This document shows, piece by piece, positions 52,986 to 62,198 of a stretch of 64,000 nt of DNA. The stretch comes from Pseudomonadota bacterium (GTDB lineage: Bacteria; Chloroflexota; UBA6077; JAJPGT01), in the NCBI GenBank assembly GCA_021325655.1, contig JAJPGT010000064.1:1-64000 (forward strand), written 5' to 3'. How positions within the stretch are numbered: the first letter of the stretch is position 1; every line of letters starts with the position of its first letter. Made by a program: the position numbers and the translations under genes. The notes below the pieces were generated by a model. The model searched no databases, had not been told where the DNA came from, and saw nothing but the letters and a program-made list of their open reading frames with translations.

Positions 52986-53735
52986 ATGATCATCGACGCA
53001 CATGCCCATGTTGACGAGGCCGTGGCGCTGGGCTGGATCGACCCGCCCGAGACGCTTATTGCACTGATGGACGAGGCCGGGATCGACCAGGCGGTGGTCA
53101 TGACCTACACGGAGCTGCCCGGCATCAACCCCGCCGCGCTCGACTACCTGGCCGCGCAGGTTGCCCGCTACCCGGATCGGCTGATCGGCTTCGTACGCCT
53201 GCACCCCTGGTACGCCGACGAGGCGCGGGAGCTGCTCGACCGGGCCATCAGAATCCACCGCATGAAAGGCCTGAAGCTGCACCCGGTGGGGAATCTCTCC
53301 CATCCCGGCTCAGAGGCCACTCTGCGCCTCATTCGGCAGGCGGCCCAGTACCATGCCCCGGTGCTGTTCCACTGCGGGGATGAGCCGCTGACCACGCCGT
53401 TGCAGATCGCCCAGGCGGCGGCGAACGTGCCGGAGGCCAACATTATCCTTGGCCACATGGGCGGCTACTTCCACGTCGAGGAGGCGATCGAGGCCGCCGC
53501 CCGATTCCCGAATCTCTTCCTGGAGACGTCGGCCATGCCCTATCCCGCCATGATCCGGCGGGCAATTGACGTGGTGGGGCCCGAGCGGGTGCTGTTCGCC
53601 ACGGACGGTCCCGGCTGCTGGCCCCGCCTCGAGCTGCGGAAGGTTGCGCTGGCCGGCCTCAGCGCTGCCGAGCAGGAGCTTGTGCTGCATGGAAATATCG
53701 CGCGGCTGCTGGCCGGGGTGCGCCACGGGAGCTGA
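52986..53735 (+). CDS. Amidohydrolase_2-type TIM-barrel hydrolase/decarboxylase (copy A)
   Basis: 249 aa from ATG 52986. The fold has MIIDAHAHVDEAVAL (H-x-H), RLIGFVRLHPWYADEA, MKGLKLHPVGN (Lys-His), PVLFHCGDEP, IILGHMGGYFHVEEA and LFATDGPGCWP with the catalytic Asp. Members hydrolyse lactones/amides or decarboxylate aromatic or keto acids. The next gene, 2 bp downstream, is a paralogue. Divergent from the ABC importer, so both may respond to the same inducer. Confidence 0.88.
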   Translation: MIIDAHAHVDEAVALGWIDPPETLIALMDEAGIDQAVVMTYTELPGINPAALDYLAAQVARYPDRLIGFVRLHPWYADEARELLDRAIRIHRMKGLKLHPVGNLSHPGSEATLRLIRQAAQYHAPVLFHCGDEPLTTPLQIAQAAANVPEANIILGHMGGYFHVEEAIEAAARFPNLFLETSAMPYPAMIRRAIDVVGPERVLFATDGPGCWPRLELRKVALAGLSAAEQELVLHGNIARLLAGVRHGS

Positions 53736-53737
53736 CG

Positions 53738-54490
53738 ATGATTATCGACGTCTTCACCCTGCTGGGCGAGTCGATTCAGGGCTACTCGCAGAGTGAGGAG
53801 GCGCTGCTCTCCCTGATGGATGAAGCCGGTGTTGACCGGGCGGTCATCTGCCCGGCGAAGCCCCGCGGCTACCATCTCGGGCCAGCGAACGACCGCGTCG
53901 CCGCGGCGGCGCAGCGCTCTGATCGGCTGATCGGATTCGCCCGCGTGGACCCGCGCCTGGGCGACGAAGCGGTGCGGGAGCTCGACCGGGCAGTCGCCGA
54001 GCTGGGGCTGCGAGGACTGTTCCTGCACCCCTGGGAGGAGACGTTCCGGATCAACAGCCCGCTCGTGGACCCGGTGGTCGCGCGAGCGGCCGAGCTTGGA
54101 CTGCCGCTGCTGGTAGCGACTGGCTACCCGTGGCTGTCGGAGGCGCCACAGGTCGGCGATCTGGCGCGTCGTTTCCCCTCGCTCCAGATCATCATGAGCC
54201 ATGGCGGCCAGATCAACATCAGCGGACTCGGCCAGTTCGACGCCTGGCTCGTGCTCCAGCAACACCCCAACGTTTGCATCGAAACGTCCGGGGTCTACCG
54301 CCAGGACTTCATCGAAGAAGCAGCGCAGGCGTTTGGGCCTGAGCGGGTGCTGTTCGGGAGCAGCACCCCCCGCATGGATATGCGGCTCGAAGTTGAGCGC
54401 GTCCGCTGGGCCAAGCTGCCGGACGAGGCGCGGGCGCTCATGCTTGGAGGAAACGCTGCGAGGATTCTGCGCCTGGCAAGCGACCGCTAG
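53738..54490 (+). CDS. Amidohydrolase_2-type TIM-barrel protein (copy B), altered first metal motif
   Basis: 250 aa. Same layout as copy A: RLIGFARVDPRLGDEAVREL, GLRGLFLHPWEETFRI, IIMSHGGQINISGLGQF, NVCIETSGVYR and VLFGSSTPRMDMRLE. However, the first motif reads MIIDVFTLLGES in place of DAHAH, so the two N-terminal His ligands are missing, and the last Asp motif reads GSSTP rather than ATDGP. It may be a non-catalytic partner of copy A or use a single metal differently. Translationally close-coupled (2 bp). Confidence 0.82.
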   Translation: MIIDVFTLLGESIQGYSQSEEALLSLMDEAGVDRAVICPAKPRGYHLGPANDRVAAAAQRSDRLIGFARVDPRLGDEAVRELDRAVAELGLRGLFLHPWEETFRINSPLVDPVVARAAELGLPLLVATGYPWLSEAPQVGDLARRFPSLQIIMSHGGQINISGLGQFDAWLVLQQHPNVCIETSGVYRQDFIEEAAQAFGPERVLFGSSTPRMDMRLEVERVRWAKLPDEARALMLGGNAARILRLASDR

Positions 54491-54671
54491 CCTGGAGGCG
54501 GGGCGGGCTCCGCGAGAGGCCATCCCCGGGCGGTGAGCGTCTTGTTGGCGAAGGGCCGGGCCAGGTCGATCGGCAGCAGCGGGCTCTGCTTATAGCCGCC
54601 CAACGGACCCGAACCAGGGGCTCGGCGACACTCACGTCGCCAGCGCCGCGGGCGCAAGGCGAGGAGCGAGG

Positions 54672-55463
54672 ATGAGCGGATATTACCTGCTTGGGGGCCA
54701 GGTCGCGGTCGTCACCGGAGCGGCGCGCGGGATCGGCAGCGCGATCGCGCGTCGCTTCGCGGAAGAGGGGGCACGGGTGGTGCTGGGCGACGTGGACCTG
54801 GCAGGGGCAGAGGCGGTCGCGACGGAGATTGTCGAACGGGGCGGCGACGCTGTCGCCTGCCACCTGGACGTGACGGACCAGGCAGCAATCGAGCGGGCGC
54901 TGGCGCTCTGTCTCACCTGTTTCGGGCAGGTGGACGTGCTGGTGGCCAACGCCGGGATCCTCTACAACGCACCGTTCCTCGAGACGCCGCGAGAGGCCTG
55001 GGACCGCCTGATCGCGGTGAACCTGACCGGCGTCTTCCTCTGCATGCAGGTCTTTGGCCGCCACCTGGTCCAGGCGGGGCGCGGCGGGCGGATCATTGTC
55101 ACCGCCTCGACCGCCGGAAAGCGCGGCTCGCGCTTCCATGGTGCCTACTGCGCCACCAAGTTCGGGGTCATCGGGCTGCTCCAATCGCTGGCGGCCGAGC
55201 TCACCCCGCACGGCATTCTGGTCAACGGCGTCTGCCCCGGCAACGTGGAGACGCCGATGGGGGAGCAGCTCGTCGCGTCCTACACGCGCCTGCTGGGAGT
55301 GGACGAGGCGACGGCTCGGCGGGAGCTGCTGGCGGAGTCCAAGATTCCGCGCCCGGCCCGGCCGGAGGAGGTGGCAGACGCCTTTGTCTACCTGGCCTCG
55401 CCGCTGGCCAGCTACGTCACCGGCGCCACCCTGCACGTCGATGGCGGAATGGTGATGCGTTAG
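54672..55463 (+). CDS. Short-chain dehydrogenase/reductase (SDR)
   Basis: 263 aa with GAGGAGCGAGG upstream. TGAARGIGS cofactor loop, Asp40 region VVLGDVDLAG suggesting NAD(H), VANAGI, catalytic Ser in VTASTAGKRG, YCATK with Tyr-Lys, VCPGNVETPM and the terminal TGATLHVDGGMVM. It oxidises or reduces a secondary alcohol or sugar; the substrate is unknown. It stands 181 bp after the small amidohydrolases and is probably part of the same catabolic set. Confidence 0.92.
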   Translation: MSGYYLLGGQVAVVTGAARGIGSAIARRFAEEGARVVLGDVDLAGAEAVATEIVERGGDAVACHLDVTDQAAIERALALCLTCFGQVDVLVANAGILYNAPFLETPREAWDRLIAVNLTGVFLCMQVFGRHLVQAGRGGRIIVTASTAGKRGSRFHGAYCATKFGVIGLLQSLAAELTPHGILVNGVCPGNVETPMGEQLVASYTRLLGVDEATARRELLAESKIPRPARPEEVADAFVYLASPLASYVTGATLHVDGGMVMR

Positions 55464-55619
55464 CCGGGCCTGGCGGCGCGGCGAGCCTGCCCCATCCAGC
55501 GCGCCCACGTGGTTGCACGCGCCGAGTTGATCGAGGCGCGCTGGCCCCAGGACGCGCCGGGCTGCGCGGCACACGCGCTCGAAGTGAGGGTCCGTCGTCC
55601 GCGGCGGGGCGGCCTGAGC

Positions 55620-56522
55620 TCAAGCGGCCACGACCAAGACCACTCCACCAACGGTCAAGAGCGTGCCCAGGAGCACCCACCGCGTCGCCTGCTCACCCAG
55701 GAGCAGCAACGAGAGCGGGACAGCGTACAGTGGCGAGGTGGCCGCCAGGGTCGCGGCGCGCGCGGCGCCGGCCTGGTGGACAGCGAGGCTGAAGAAGAAC
55801 GTCGCCGCGCTCGTGAACGTCCCGGCCAGCAGCGCTGCCCAGAGTCGTGGCCAGACCACCTGCCCGCCAGGGAGCCAGCGCCGGCCCGGCCAGGCGATCA
55901 GCCAGACCAGCGGGACTCCGGCCACGATCCGGATCACCGTGGCCGTGCCAACGTCCACCTGCTCCAGTCCTGCCCGCAGCGCGTTCGCGTTGAACGCCCA
56001 GGCCAGGGAGGCGCCTATTGCCATCCCGATCCCGATGCGATTGGACCTCGAATCTGCCTTCGGGAGCACCAGGCGACCCCTGCTGGGCATGGTCACCAGG
56101 TACAGGCCGAGGGGGATCAAGACGAGGCCGGCCAGCAACCCGGGGGTAACGGGCTCGCCGAAGAGGAGCACGGCGAGGATCGTCGCCAGGAGCGGCTCGC
56201 TCATCGACACGGGCATCGCTCGCGCCACCCCGATCCGCTGCAACGCGAGGAAGTACAGGTTGTCGCCGATCCCGATGCTGAACAGCGTCGCGACGAGCAG
56301 CAGCGCCACCCCTCGCCAGGGGTACGCGCCGAAGGTAGCCGCGTGCAGGCCAAGCCAGTCCAGCGCGACGAACACTAGCAGGGCATAGACCGCGGCCGTT
56401 GTGGCGGAGATCGCATTCAGCGCCAGGACGTTCGCGCGCCGCGCCTCATGCCGCACCAGCAGCGTGGTCGTGGCCCAGCTCGCCGCGCAGGCGAGGCCAG
56501 CCAGCTCCCCAACGCCTACCAT
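55620..56522 (-). CDS. EamA/DMT-superfamily membrane transporter
   Basis: 300 aa, ten helices in two EamA repeats: first around LACAASWATTTLLVRHEAR and LDWLGLHAATFGAYPWRGVA; second from RIGIGMAIGASLAWAFNANAL through PLSLLLLGEQATRWVLLG and a last helix VGGVVLVVAA. Typical metabolite exporter of the drug/metabolite superfamily. Unlike the copy at 23.1 kb, it lacks a hydrophilic N-terminal tail. Substrate unknown; it converges with the SDR gene. Confidence 0.88.
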   Translation of the reverse strand: MVGVGELAGLACAASWATTTLLVRHEARRANVLALNAISATTAAVYALLVFVALDWLGLHAATFGAYPWRGVALLLVATLFSIGIGDNLYFLALQRIGVARAMPVSMSEPLLATILAVLLFGEPVTPGLLAGLVLIPLGLYLVTMPSRGRLVLPKADSRSNRIGIGMAIGASLAWAFNANALRAGLEQVDVGTATVIRIVAGVPLVWLIAWPGRRWLPGGQVVWPRLWAALLAGTFTSAATFFFSLAVHQAGAARAATLAATSPLYAVPLSLLLLGEQATRWVLLGTLLTVGGVVLVVAA

Positions 56523-56895
56523 GCCCGCATCACCTGGCCCGCCCAGCCACCCGGTGTGGCCCGGGCGTGTGGGCCGCGGTCGAGCATTCGACCACCCCCA
56601 CCTCTGCCAGCGTCTGCAAGAGATCGAGGCTCTCGATCCCGTCCATCTCCACCCTGGTCGTGGTCAACCACGCTGGACAAGGAGCAAGCATTGTCCTCGA
56701 TCCGATGCCCCGGTACAATGATGCTCCCATCTCTGCCATCCCGGACTGGGGCTTGCCCGCTGCCTCAGGTGCTCTCAGTCGCGGCGTCTTCGGCCACAGG
56801 GTAGCCCACCGTCCAGCACTCGGCTCGGGCTCCGCGCCGGCAGAGTCGACGGAAGGACGGCCGAGTGATGAAAGCCCTTGGGGAGGGGAGCGACG
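56523..56895. other. Intergenic stretch, no gene recognised
   Basis: Divergent promoter region between the EamA gene and the amidohydrolase. A minus-strand frame near 56540-56700 reads VEMDGIESLDLLQTLAEVGV, which looks protein-like but has no recognisable family or start, and might be debris. GGGGAGGGGAGC just before 56896 is the ribosome site of the next gene. No clear operator seen. Confidence 0.3.
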
Positions 56896-58167
56896 ATGCC
56901 GAGCAGGAGTAACGGGCTCCTGATCACCGGGGCCACCCTGATCGACGGGACCGGAGCCGCTCCGGTCCCCGATGCCGCCGTTCTGATCGAGGGCGAGCGC
57001 ATCGCCTACGCTGGTCCCGCCGCCGGCCTCGGCGCGCAGGCGGCGCGTGTGATCGACGCCCGCGGCAAGACGATCGTCCCCGCGCTGATCGACGCGCACA
57101 ACCACTCGACCTTCGACTCGGACATGCGGGTGTACCTCAAGAACGGGGTCACCACGATCCGCTTCGCTGGGCTGAACCAGGACGCCGTCGTCGCGTTGCG
57201 GGAACGGGTTGAGCGCGGCGAGATCCCCGGCCCGCGCATCCTGTCGTGCGGGCCGATGCTCGATGGCTTCCCACCCTCTTATCCCCACTGGGCAGCGCCT
57301 GTCCGCACGCCTGAGGAGGCGGCCGCGACCGCGCGGCGGCTGCTCGTGGAGGACCAGGTCGACGCGCTGCTGGTCGTCCAGCAGATCACGCCGGAGCTCT
57401 TGCGCCCGATCGTCGCGGTCGCCCACGAGTACGGTCGGCCCGTGGTCGGACAGATCTGGTTCACCGATGCCCGCCAGGCGGCCGAGATCGGGATCGACGA
57501 GCTGGATAATACCTCGCGCATCTTCGCCAGCCGCGCCTACCCGCCCGAGCGGCTCACCTCCTACCGTACCGTCCCCGAGCGGCTGGCGCTGTTCTCGCGG
57601 GGCTGGGAGACGATCGACTGGGAGCTGACCCGGCCGCTGATGGAGGCGATGGTCGCCCATGGAGTCTCCTACTGCCCCACTGTAGTCGTCCACCAGCACC
57701 AAGCCGGGATCGGCCTGGCGGAGCTGGAGGCCGATCCGGACTTTCGGACCATGTATGGGGAGGCGGAACACCGCGAGTGGGCCCAGTTCCTCGACTACGT
57801 CCAGGGCACCTGGACCGAGGAGGACCACCGCCTGATGGGCGTGGCCGCGGAGCTACGGATCGAGTGGATGCGCCGCTTCCACGAGCTGGGGGGGCGGCTC
57901 ATCGTCGGCGCCGACATGCAGTTCGGCGGGATCATGGTGCACAAGGAGCTGCAGAACCTGCGGGCGGCCGGCCTGTCGCCGCTGGAGGTCATCCGCGCCG
58001 CGACCCGCGACACCGCGGAGGAGCTGGGCCTGGGCGACCACCTCGGCACGGTCGAAGCCGGCAAGCTGGCTGACCTGCTGGTGCTCAACCGCGACCCGCT
58101 CCAGGACCTCGGAGCAATGCGTGACATCGCCTCCGTGCTGAAGGCAGGCGAGATCGTTCGGGTGTAA
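56896..58167 (+). CDS. Amidohydrolase-family protein with H-N-H metal motif
   Basis: 423 aa from ATG 56896. LITGATLIDGTGAAPVPDAA starts the beta-sandwich, then ALIDAHNHSTFDSDM (H-N-H), NGVTTIRFAGLN, YCPTVVVHQHQAG (His region), GGRLIVGADMQFGG (Asp) and GTVEAGKLADLLVLNRDPL at the end. No bridging Lys is obvious in the middle, where VEDQVDALLVVQQITPELL stands. Closest in style to imidazolonepropionase/prolidase-like members. Likely another cyclic amide or dipeptide hydrolase of the catabolic island. Confidence 0.86.
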   Translation: MPSRSNGLLITGATLIDGTGAAPVPDAAVLIEGERIAYAGPAAGLGAQAARVIDARGKTIVPALIDAHNHSTFDSDMRVYLKNGVTTIRFAGLNQDAVVALRERVERGEIPGPRILSCGPMLDGFPPSYPHWAAPVRTPEEAAATARRLLVEDQVDALLVVQQITPELLRPIVAVAHEYGRPVVGQIWFTDARQAAEIGIDELDNTSRIFASRAYPPERLTSYRTVPERLALFSRGWETIDWELTRPLMEAMVAHGVSYCPTVVVHQHQAGIGLAELEADPDFRTMYGEAEHREWAQFLDYVQGTWTEEDHRLMGVAAELRIEWMRRFHELGGRLIVGADMQFGGIMVHKELQNLRAAGLSPLEVIRAATRDTAEELGLGDHLGTVEAGKLADLLVLNRDPLQDLGAMRDIASVLKAGEIVRV

Positions 58168-58364
58168 GGGCACAGGCGTCAGGCGGAGGCACGCGCCCGC
58201 CGCGCAGGCGGGTCCTGCGAGGGCCTGCCGCCTCATACCCGCCACATGGTGGCGACCGAGGCTCAAAAGACGATCTTACCGGGGAGCCCGGCGAGCGCGT
58301 TCCCGAGCACGCGGCGGCGCGCCATCTGCCAGGCCACGCGCAGCGCCGTCTTCGCGGCAGGCGC

Positions 58365-59102
58365 TCAGCTCCCCGCGAGCCAGGACACCGCCTGGCGCCA
58401 GAAGCGGCGGTAATGCTCCCAGCTCAGATATTCGGGCGGTCCCCAGTGCGGCGCACAGTCCGACGCATAGGCGAGCGCCCGGCCGGCGCCATGGCCCCCT
58501 ACGACCAGGAAGGGATCGTCGCCGATGGTCGCCAGCACCTGGGCGCCGGGCTTGGCCTCGAAGCGGTTGTAGCCAAGCATCCGTGGCCACTCGCCCGAAA
58601 TGCCGGCCAGGATCGGGTGGCTGGACGTGCGCACCACTGGCCGGATGCCCTCGGGAGTCTCGACCCGGTCGTCGTACGTCGCGATTGTCACCGGCAGGAG
58701 CTCCTCGATCGCGGTGCCGTGGTAGCGCGCCTGGTTGCTGAACCCGGCGAAGGACATCCAGCCGCCGATCATCGCGAAACCGCCGCCGCGGGCGACGTAT
58801 TGCTCGACCGAGCGCAAGCGGTTCGGGCGGATCTTCGATTGCAGCGTCTCCGGATGCAGCAGCAGTGTATCAGCGCCCACGTCGCTGAACACGATCACGT
58901 CGTACTCGCTCATCTGCTCGGGGGTATCAGGGAACCGGGCCGGGACTTCGTGGTTGCGGATGTAGGTCACGTCGGCATGGCCCTGCAACGCCTCGAGCAG
59001 CGGCGTCCCGCCCTCCTCGTACGCGCTGGTGACATACGACGTAAACCCCTTCTGGTGCAGCCCCAGGCTCGCCCACGATTCGCCAACCACGAGCACGCGC
59101 AT
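58365..59102 (-). CDS. Glutamine-amidotransferase-like (class I GATase fold) cytoplasmic protein
   Basis: 245 aa from ATG 59102 with GGAGGGA upstream. The pattern MRVLVVGESW, SEYDVIVFSDVGADTLLL, VEQYVARGGGFAMIGGWMSF and HPILAGISGEWP belongs to the DUF1355/ThuA-like branch of the GATase fold. At the nucleophile elbow (MIGGWMSF) there is Trp where GATases have Cys, so no glutaminase activity is expected. The role is unknown; relatives sit near sugar or amidohydrolase genes. It converges on the 56.9-kb amidohydrolase. Confidence 0.8.
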   Translation of the reverse strand: MRVLVVGESWASLGLHQKGFTSYVTSAYEEGGTPLLEALQGHADVTYIRNHEVPARFPDTPEQMSEYDVIVFSDVGADTLLLHPETLQSKIRPNRLRSVEQYVARGGGFAMIGGWMSFAGFSNQARYHGTAIEELLPVTIATYDDRVETPEGIRPVVRTSSHPILAGISGEWPRMLGYNRFEAKPGAQVLATIGDDPFLVVGGHGAGRALAYASDCAPHWGPPEYLSWEHYRRFWRQAVSWLAGS

Positions 59103-59785
59103 GATGTCCCTCCAAGATCGTCCCACGGACGTTTCAGGAGCGTAATCGGGTGCTCTACTCCGCGCAAGACCGCCGCTCCCCGGCGAGGCGCGCCAAAGCG
59201 ACGCGGGCCGCACCTTCCCTGGAGCGCCACTCCGTCTGTGAGCGTCTGGAGGATGCCGAGGCTGCTGGCAACGCTACGGAGAGGAATACTGCTGGGCCGG
59301 GTGAGGTGAACGACGGGCCGGTGAATCGACACCTTGGGCGGAAAGCGCTCGCCGTGAGCGGCATCGCCGTGAAGCGACGTGGGCCACCTCGCGGCGCCGC
59401 CTGCCGGCTGGTGGGCAGCCGCGACGCTGGCCGGTGGCACATCGCCTGCCTTTCCGCCACAGGGTGTGCCATGCCAGCCTGTCTTCCACAGGCGCGGCGG
59501 AGCCTAACGCTCCGCTCCCTCCGCGGTATGGCACGGGCGAGCGCTGGCTCTGGAGCAGCGACGAGGTACCTCGCAATAGTGGCGCGGTGGTGTGCGAGGC
59601 GCGTGCCACGGTGGGGCCGACCGCGCAGCGCGCCGCCGGGTGGCGACGCGGCTGCCGGGGTGATAGCCTCCTGCCGCCAGCCAGGCCGGCCCCGGCTGGA
59701 CGTTCTGCGGGCTGCAAGGCGAGGCGGCGGTACGGGGCAAGCCTACCCCGTCCTGGCTCTCCGCACCACTAAGGAGGCTGACCGC
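59103..59785. other. 683-bp stretch without a recognisable gene
   Basis: The plus-strand frame running into the nitrilase-like gene is open throughout but reads as Arg/Ala/Gly-rich filler with no family features, and minus-strand frames look the same. No transposase remnant, repeat pair or tRNA was seen. AAGGAGG at 59771-59777 is the ribosome site of the next gene. Divergent promoters for the two flanking genes must lie here. Confidence 0.4.
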
Positions 59786-60586
59786 GTGCACCAGGCGATC
59801 CCCTTTCGCATCGCCCTCGCCAATCTCCGCTTCCCGGCCACGCCCGAGGAGTCCATCACGCTCGCCCGGCAGGCCATCGCGCACGCCGCCACCCAGGGAG
59901 CGCGGATCATCTGCTTTCCGGAATGCTTCGTCCCCGGCTATCGAGCGCTGGGCAAAGCCGTGCCGCCGCCCGATCCCGCGTTCCTGGAACGCGCCTGGGC
60001 CGCCATCGCCGCGACCACCAGGCAGGCCCACCTCACCGTCGTGCTCGGCACGGAGCGCGTGGTTGGCGGCGCGCTCGTAGCGACCGCCCTGGTGATCGCT
60101 GAGGATGGATCGATCGCGGGCTTTCAGGACAAGGTCCAGCTCGACCCATCTGAGGAGGGCATCTACACGCCCGGCGCGGGCCGCCGCCTCTTCCAGGCTG
60201 GCCCGCTGACATTCGGGATCGCGATCTGCCACGAAGGTTGGCGGTATCCCGAGACCGTGCGCTGGGCGGTTCGGCAGGGAGCCCAGGTGGTGTTTCACCC
60301 GCATTTCCATGAAGCGGAGCCCGGGGCGTACCAGCCCACGACCTTCGCCGATCCCGCCAACACCTTTCACGAGAAGGCCGTCCTGTGTCGTGCCGCCGAG
60401 AACACCTGCTATTTCGCCACGGTCAATTATGCCAGTCCCGGCTCTCCAACCACGTCGGCGGTGGTCCGGCCAGATGGGACCCTCCTCGGCTACCAGCCCT
60501 ATGGGCAGGAGGGGCTGCTGCTCGCCGACCTCGACCTCGCCACGGCGACCGGGCTGCTGGCCGCCCGCTGCCGAACAGTGCCCTGA
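59786..60586 (+). CDS. Carbon-nitrogen hydrolase (nitrilase superfamily amidase)
   Basis: 266 aa from GTG 59786, 8 bp after AAGGAGG. The catalytic triad is complete: Glu46 in CFPECFVPGYR, Lys116 in GFQDKVQLDPSEEG, and Cys148 in FGIAICHEGWRYPE. The later VVFHPHFHEAEPG and AENTCYFATVNYA fit the family. It hydrolyses an amide, nitrile or N-carbamoyl bond. Since the island has a hydantoinase but no classical carbamoylase, this enzyme could fill that step; this is inference. Confidence 0.9.
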   Translation: MHQAIPFRIALANLRFPATPEESITLARQAIAHAATQGARIICFPECFVPGYRALGKAVPPPDPAFLERAWAAIAATTRQAHLTVVLGTERVVGGALVATALVIAEDGSIAGFQDKVQLDPSEEGIYTPGAGRRLFQAGPLTFGIAICHEGWRYPETVRWAVRQGAQVVFHPHFHEAEPGAYQPTTFADPANTFHEKAVLCRAAENTCYFATVNYASPGSPTTSAVVRPDGTLLGYQPYGQEGLLLADLDLATATGLLAARCRTVP

Positions 60587-60756
60587 GCGGCTGAGCGCAC
60601 GATCCCTGGTGGCGCCGGACACACCCGCCAGGCCAGCGGCTCCGCCAGGCCCTGTCGCCAGCCCCCGGGCGGCCGCCTCGGTCCACCACTGCCCTCCCTG
60701 CTGCCGCCCCGCGATCGCCACTACCCCGTGAACGCGCCCGCGCACCGCGCGCGGCG

Positions 60757-62196
60757 TCAATCCCAGGGCAGGGTGTACAGCTTGGTAAAGGTCATCGCCC
60801 GCATCGCCTCGATCACCCCTTCCTTCACCCCCAGCCCGCTATCTTTGGTCCCACCGAACGGCGTCAGCTCGGTGCGGTAGCCCGGCACCTCGCGGATGTT
60901 GACCGTGCCGCAGCGCAGCTCGCGGATGCAGCGGTTGATCGCCCGCAGGTCGTTGGTCACCACTCCGCTGGAGAGGCCATACTCGGTGGCGTTAGCCAGG
61001 CGGATGGCGGCATCGAGGTCCGGGACGCGCAGAATCGGGGCGTAGGGGCCGAACGTCTCGCAGGCGACCAGTTCGGACTCGGGGCGGACGTGGTCGAGCA
61101 CGCAGGGGACGATCTGGGCTCCTCGCCGTTCGCCACCATAGAGCAGCTTCGCCCCGTCGGCGATGGCGGCGCGCATCCGCCGCTCGAACTCGATGGCGTC
61201 GCGCTCGCGGATCACAGTCCCAATATCCGTCTCGGGGTCCAGCGGGTCGCCCACCTTCAGCGTGGCGGCCGACTCGGCAAGCTTGCTGGCGAAGGCGTCG
61301 GCGACCGGCTCCTCGACAATGATCCGCTTGACCGCGGTGCAGCGCTGGCCGCTGTTCTTGAAGGCGCCGTAGGTGGCCAGACGCACCGCCTCGTCCAGGT
61401 CAGCGTCCCGCAGGACAAGCAGCGGATCATTGCCGCCCAGCTCCAGAATCGCCCGCTTGTAGCCCATCTCGCGGGCGATGCGCTTGCCGATCTCGGTCCC
61501 GCCGGTCAGGCTCACCAGCTCCACGTCCGGGTGCGTCCAGAGGATCGGGCCCACCTCGTCCGCCTCGCCGGTGACCATCGTGACCATGCCATCCGGCAGG
61601 CCGACCTCGCGCATGATCCGAGCGAGCATCAGCGCCGACAGCGGGGTGCGCGAGGAGGGTTTGAGCACCATGGTGTTGTTGGTGGCGATGGAGGGGGCCA
61701 CCTTGTGGGCGACCTGGTTCAGCGGGTGGTTGAACGGGGTGATGGCGGTGACGAGGCGCAGCGGCTCGCGCAGGGTGTAGGCACGACGCTTCTTGCCGTT
61801 GGCCGAGGTGTCGCAGGCGAACACCTGGCCGTCGTCGCGCAGCGCCTCCATCGCGGCGAAGCGGAACACGTCCTGCGCCCGGCGCAGCTCATAGCGGGTG
61901 TCCTTCAGGCACAGGCCGGACTCCCAGGTGATAAGGCGGGCGAACGCCTCCTCGTCCTGCTGGAGCCGGTCGGCGATGGCGAACAGGAGCTGGGCGCGCT
62001 CATGGCGGGAAAGGTCAAAGCGCAGGTCGCGGGCGTGCTCCAGGGCGCGGACAACATCGGCGCGGGTAAGCTTCGGCGCCGTGCCGATGACCTCGCCGGT
62101 GTAGGGGTAGGGGACATCGAAGGAGGCGGGGCCCCAGACCTCCTCGCCGGCGATGAAGGTGGGCAGCTCGTAACGGGGATGGGCAGCGATGGCCAT
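60757..62196 (-). CDS. phnY: Phosphonoacetaldehyde dehydrogenase (PhnY-type aldehyde dehydrogenase)
   Basis: 479 aa from ATG 62196, 2 bp after phnA, with TGGAG inside the phnA end. ALDH fold: ITPFNHPLNQVAHKVAPSIA, ELVSLTGGTEIGKRIARE, catalytic Glu in ILELGGNDPLLVL, and catalytic Cys286 in KNSGQRCTAVKR. The NDPLLVLRDADLDEA and SGQRCTAVKR wording is characteristic of PhnY. It oxidises phosphonoacetaldehyde to phosphonoacetate with NAD. Its position behind phnW and phnA fixes the role much better than homology alone. Confidence 0.9.
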   Translation of the reverse strand: MAIAAHPRYELPTFIAGEEVWGPASFDVPYPYTGEVIGTAPKLTRADVVRALEHARDLRFDLSRHERAQLLFAIADRLQQDEEAFARLITWESGLCLKDTRYELRRAQDVFRFAAMEALRDDGQVFACDTSANGKKRRAYTLREPLRLVTAITPFNHPLNQVAHKVAPSIATNNTMVLKPSSRTPLSALMLARIMREVGLPDGMVTMVTGEADEVGPILWTHPDVELVSLTGGTEIGKRIAREMGYKRAILELGGNDPLLVLRDADLDEAVRLATYGAFKNSGQRCTAVKRIIVEEPVADAFASKLAESAATLKVGDPLDPETDIGTVIRERDAIEFERRMRAAIADGAKLLYGGERRGAQIVPCVLDHVRPESELVACETFGPYAPILRVPDLDAAIRLANATEYGLSSGVVTNDLRAINRCIRELRCGTVNIREVPGYRTELTPFGGTKDSGLGVKEGVIEAMRAMTFTKLYTLPWD

Positions 62197-62198
62197 GG

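Noticed and set aside
59150..59785. N-terminal extension of the nitrilase-family gene
   Set aside because: The frame is open but reads as Arg/Ala/Gly filler; AAGGAGG and GTG 59786 match the usual start of the fold.
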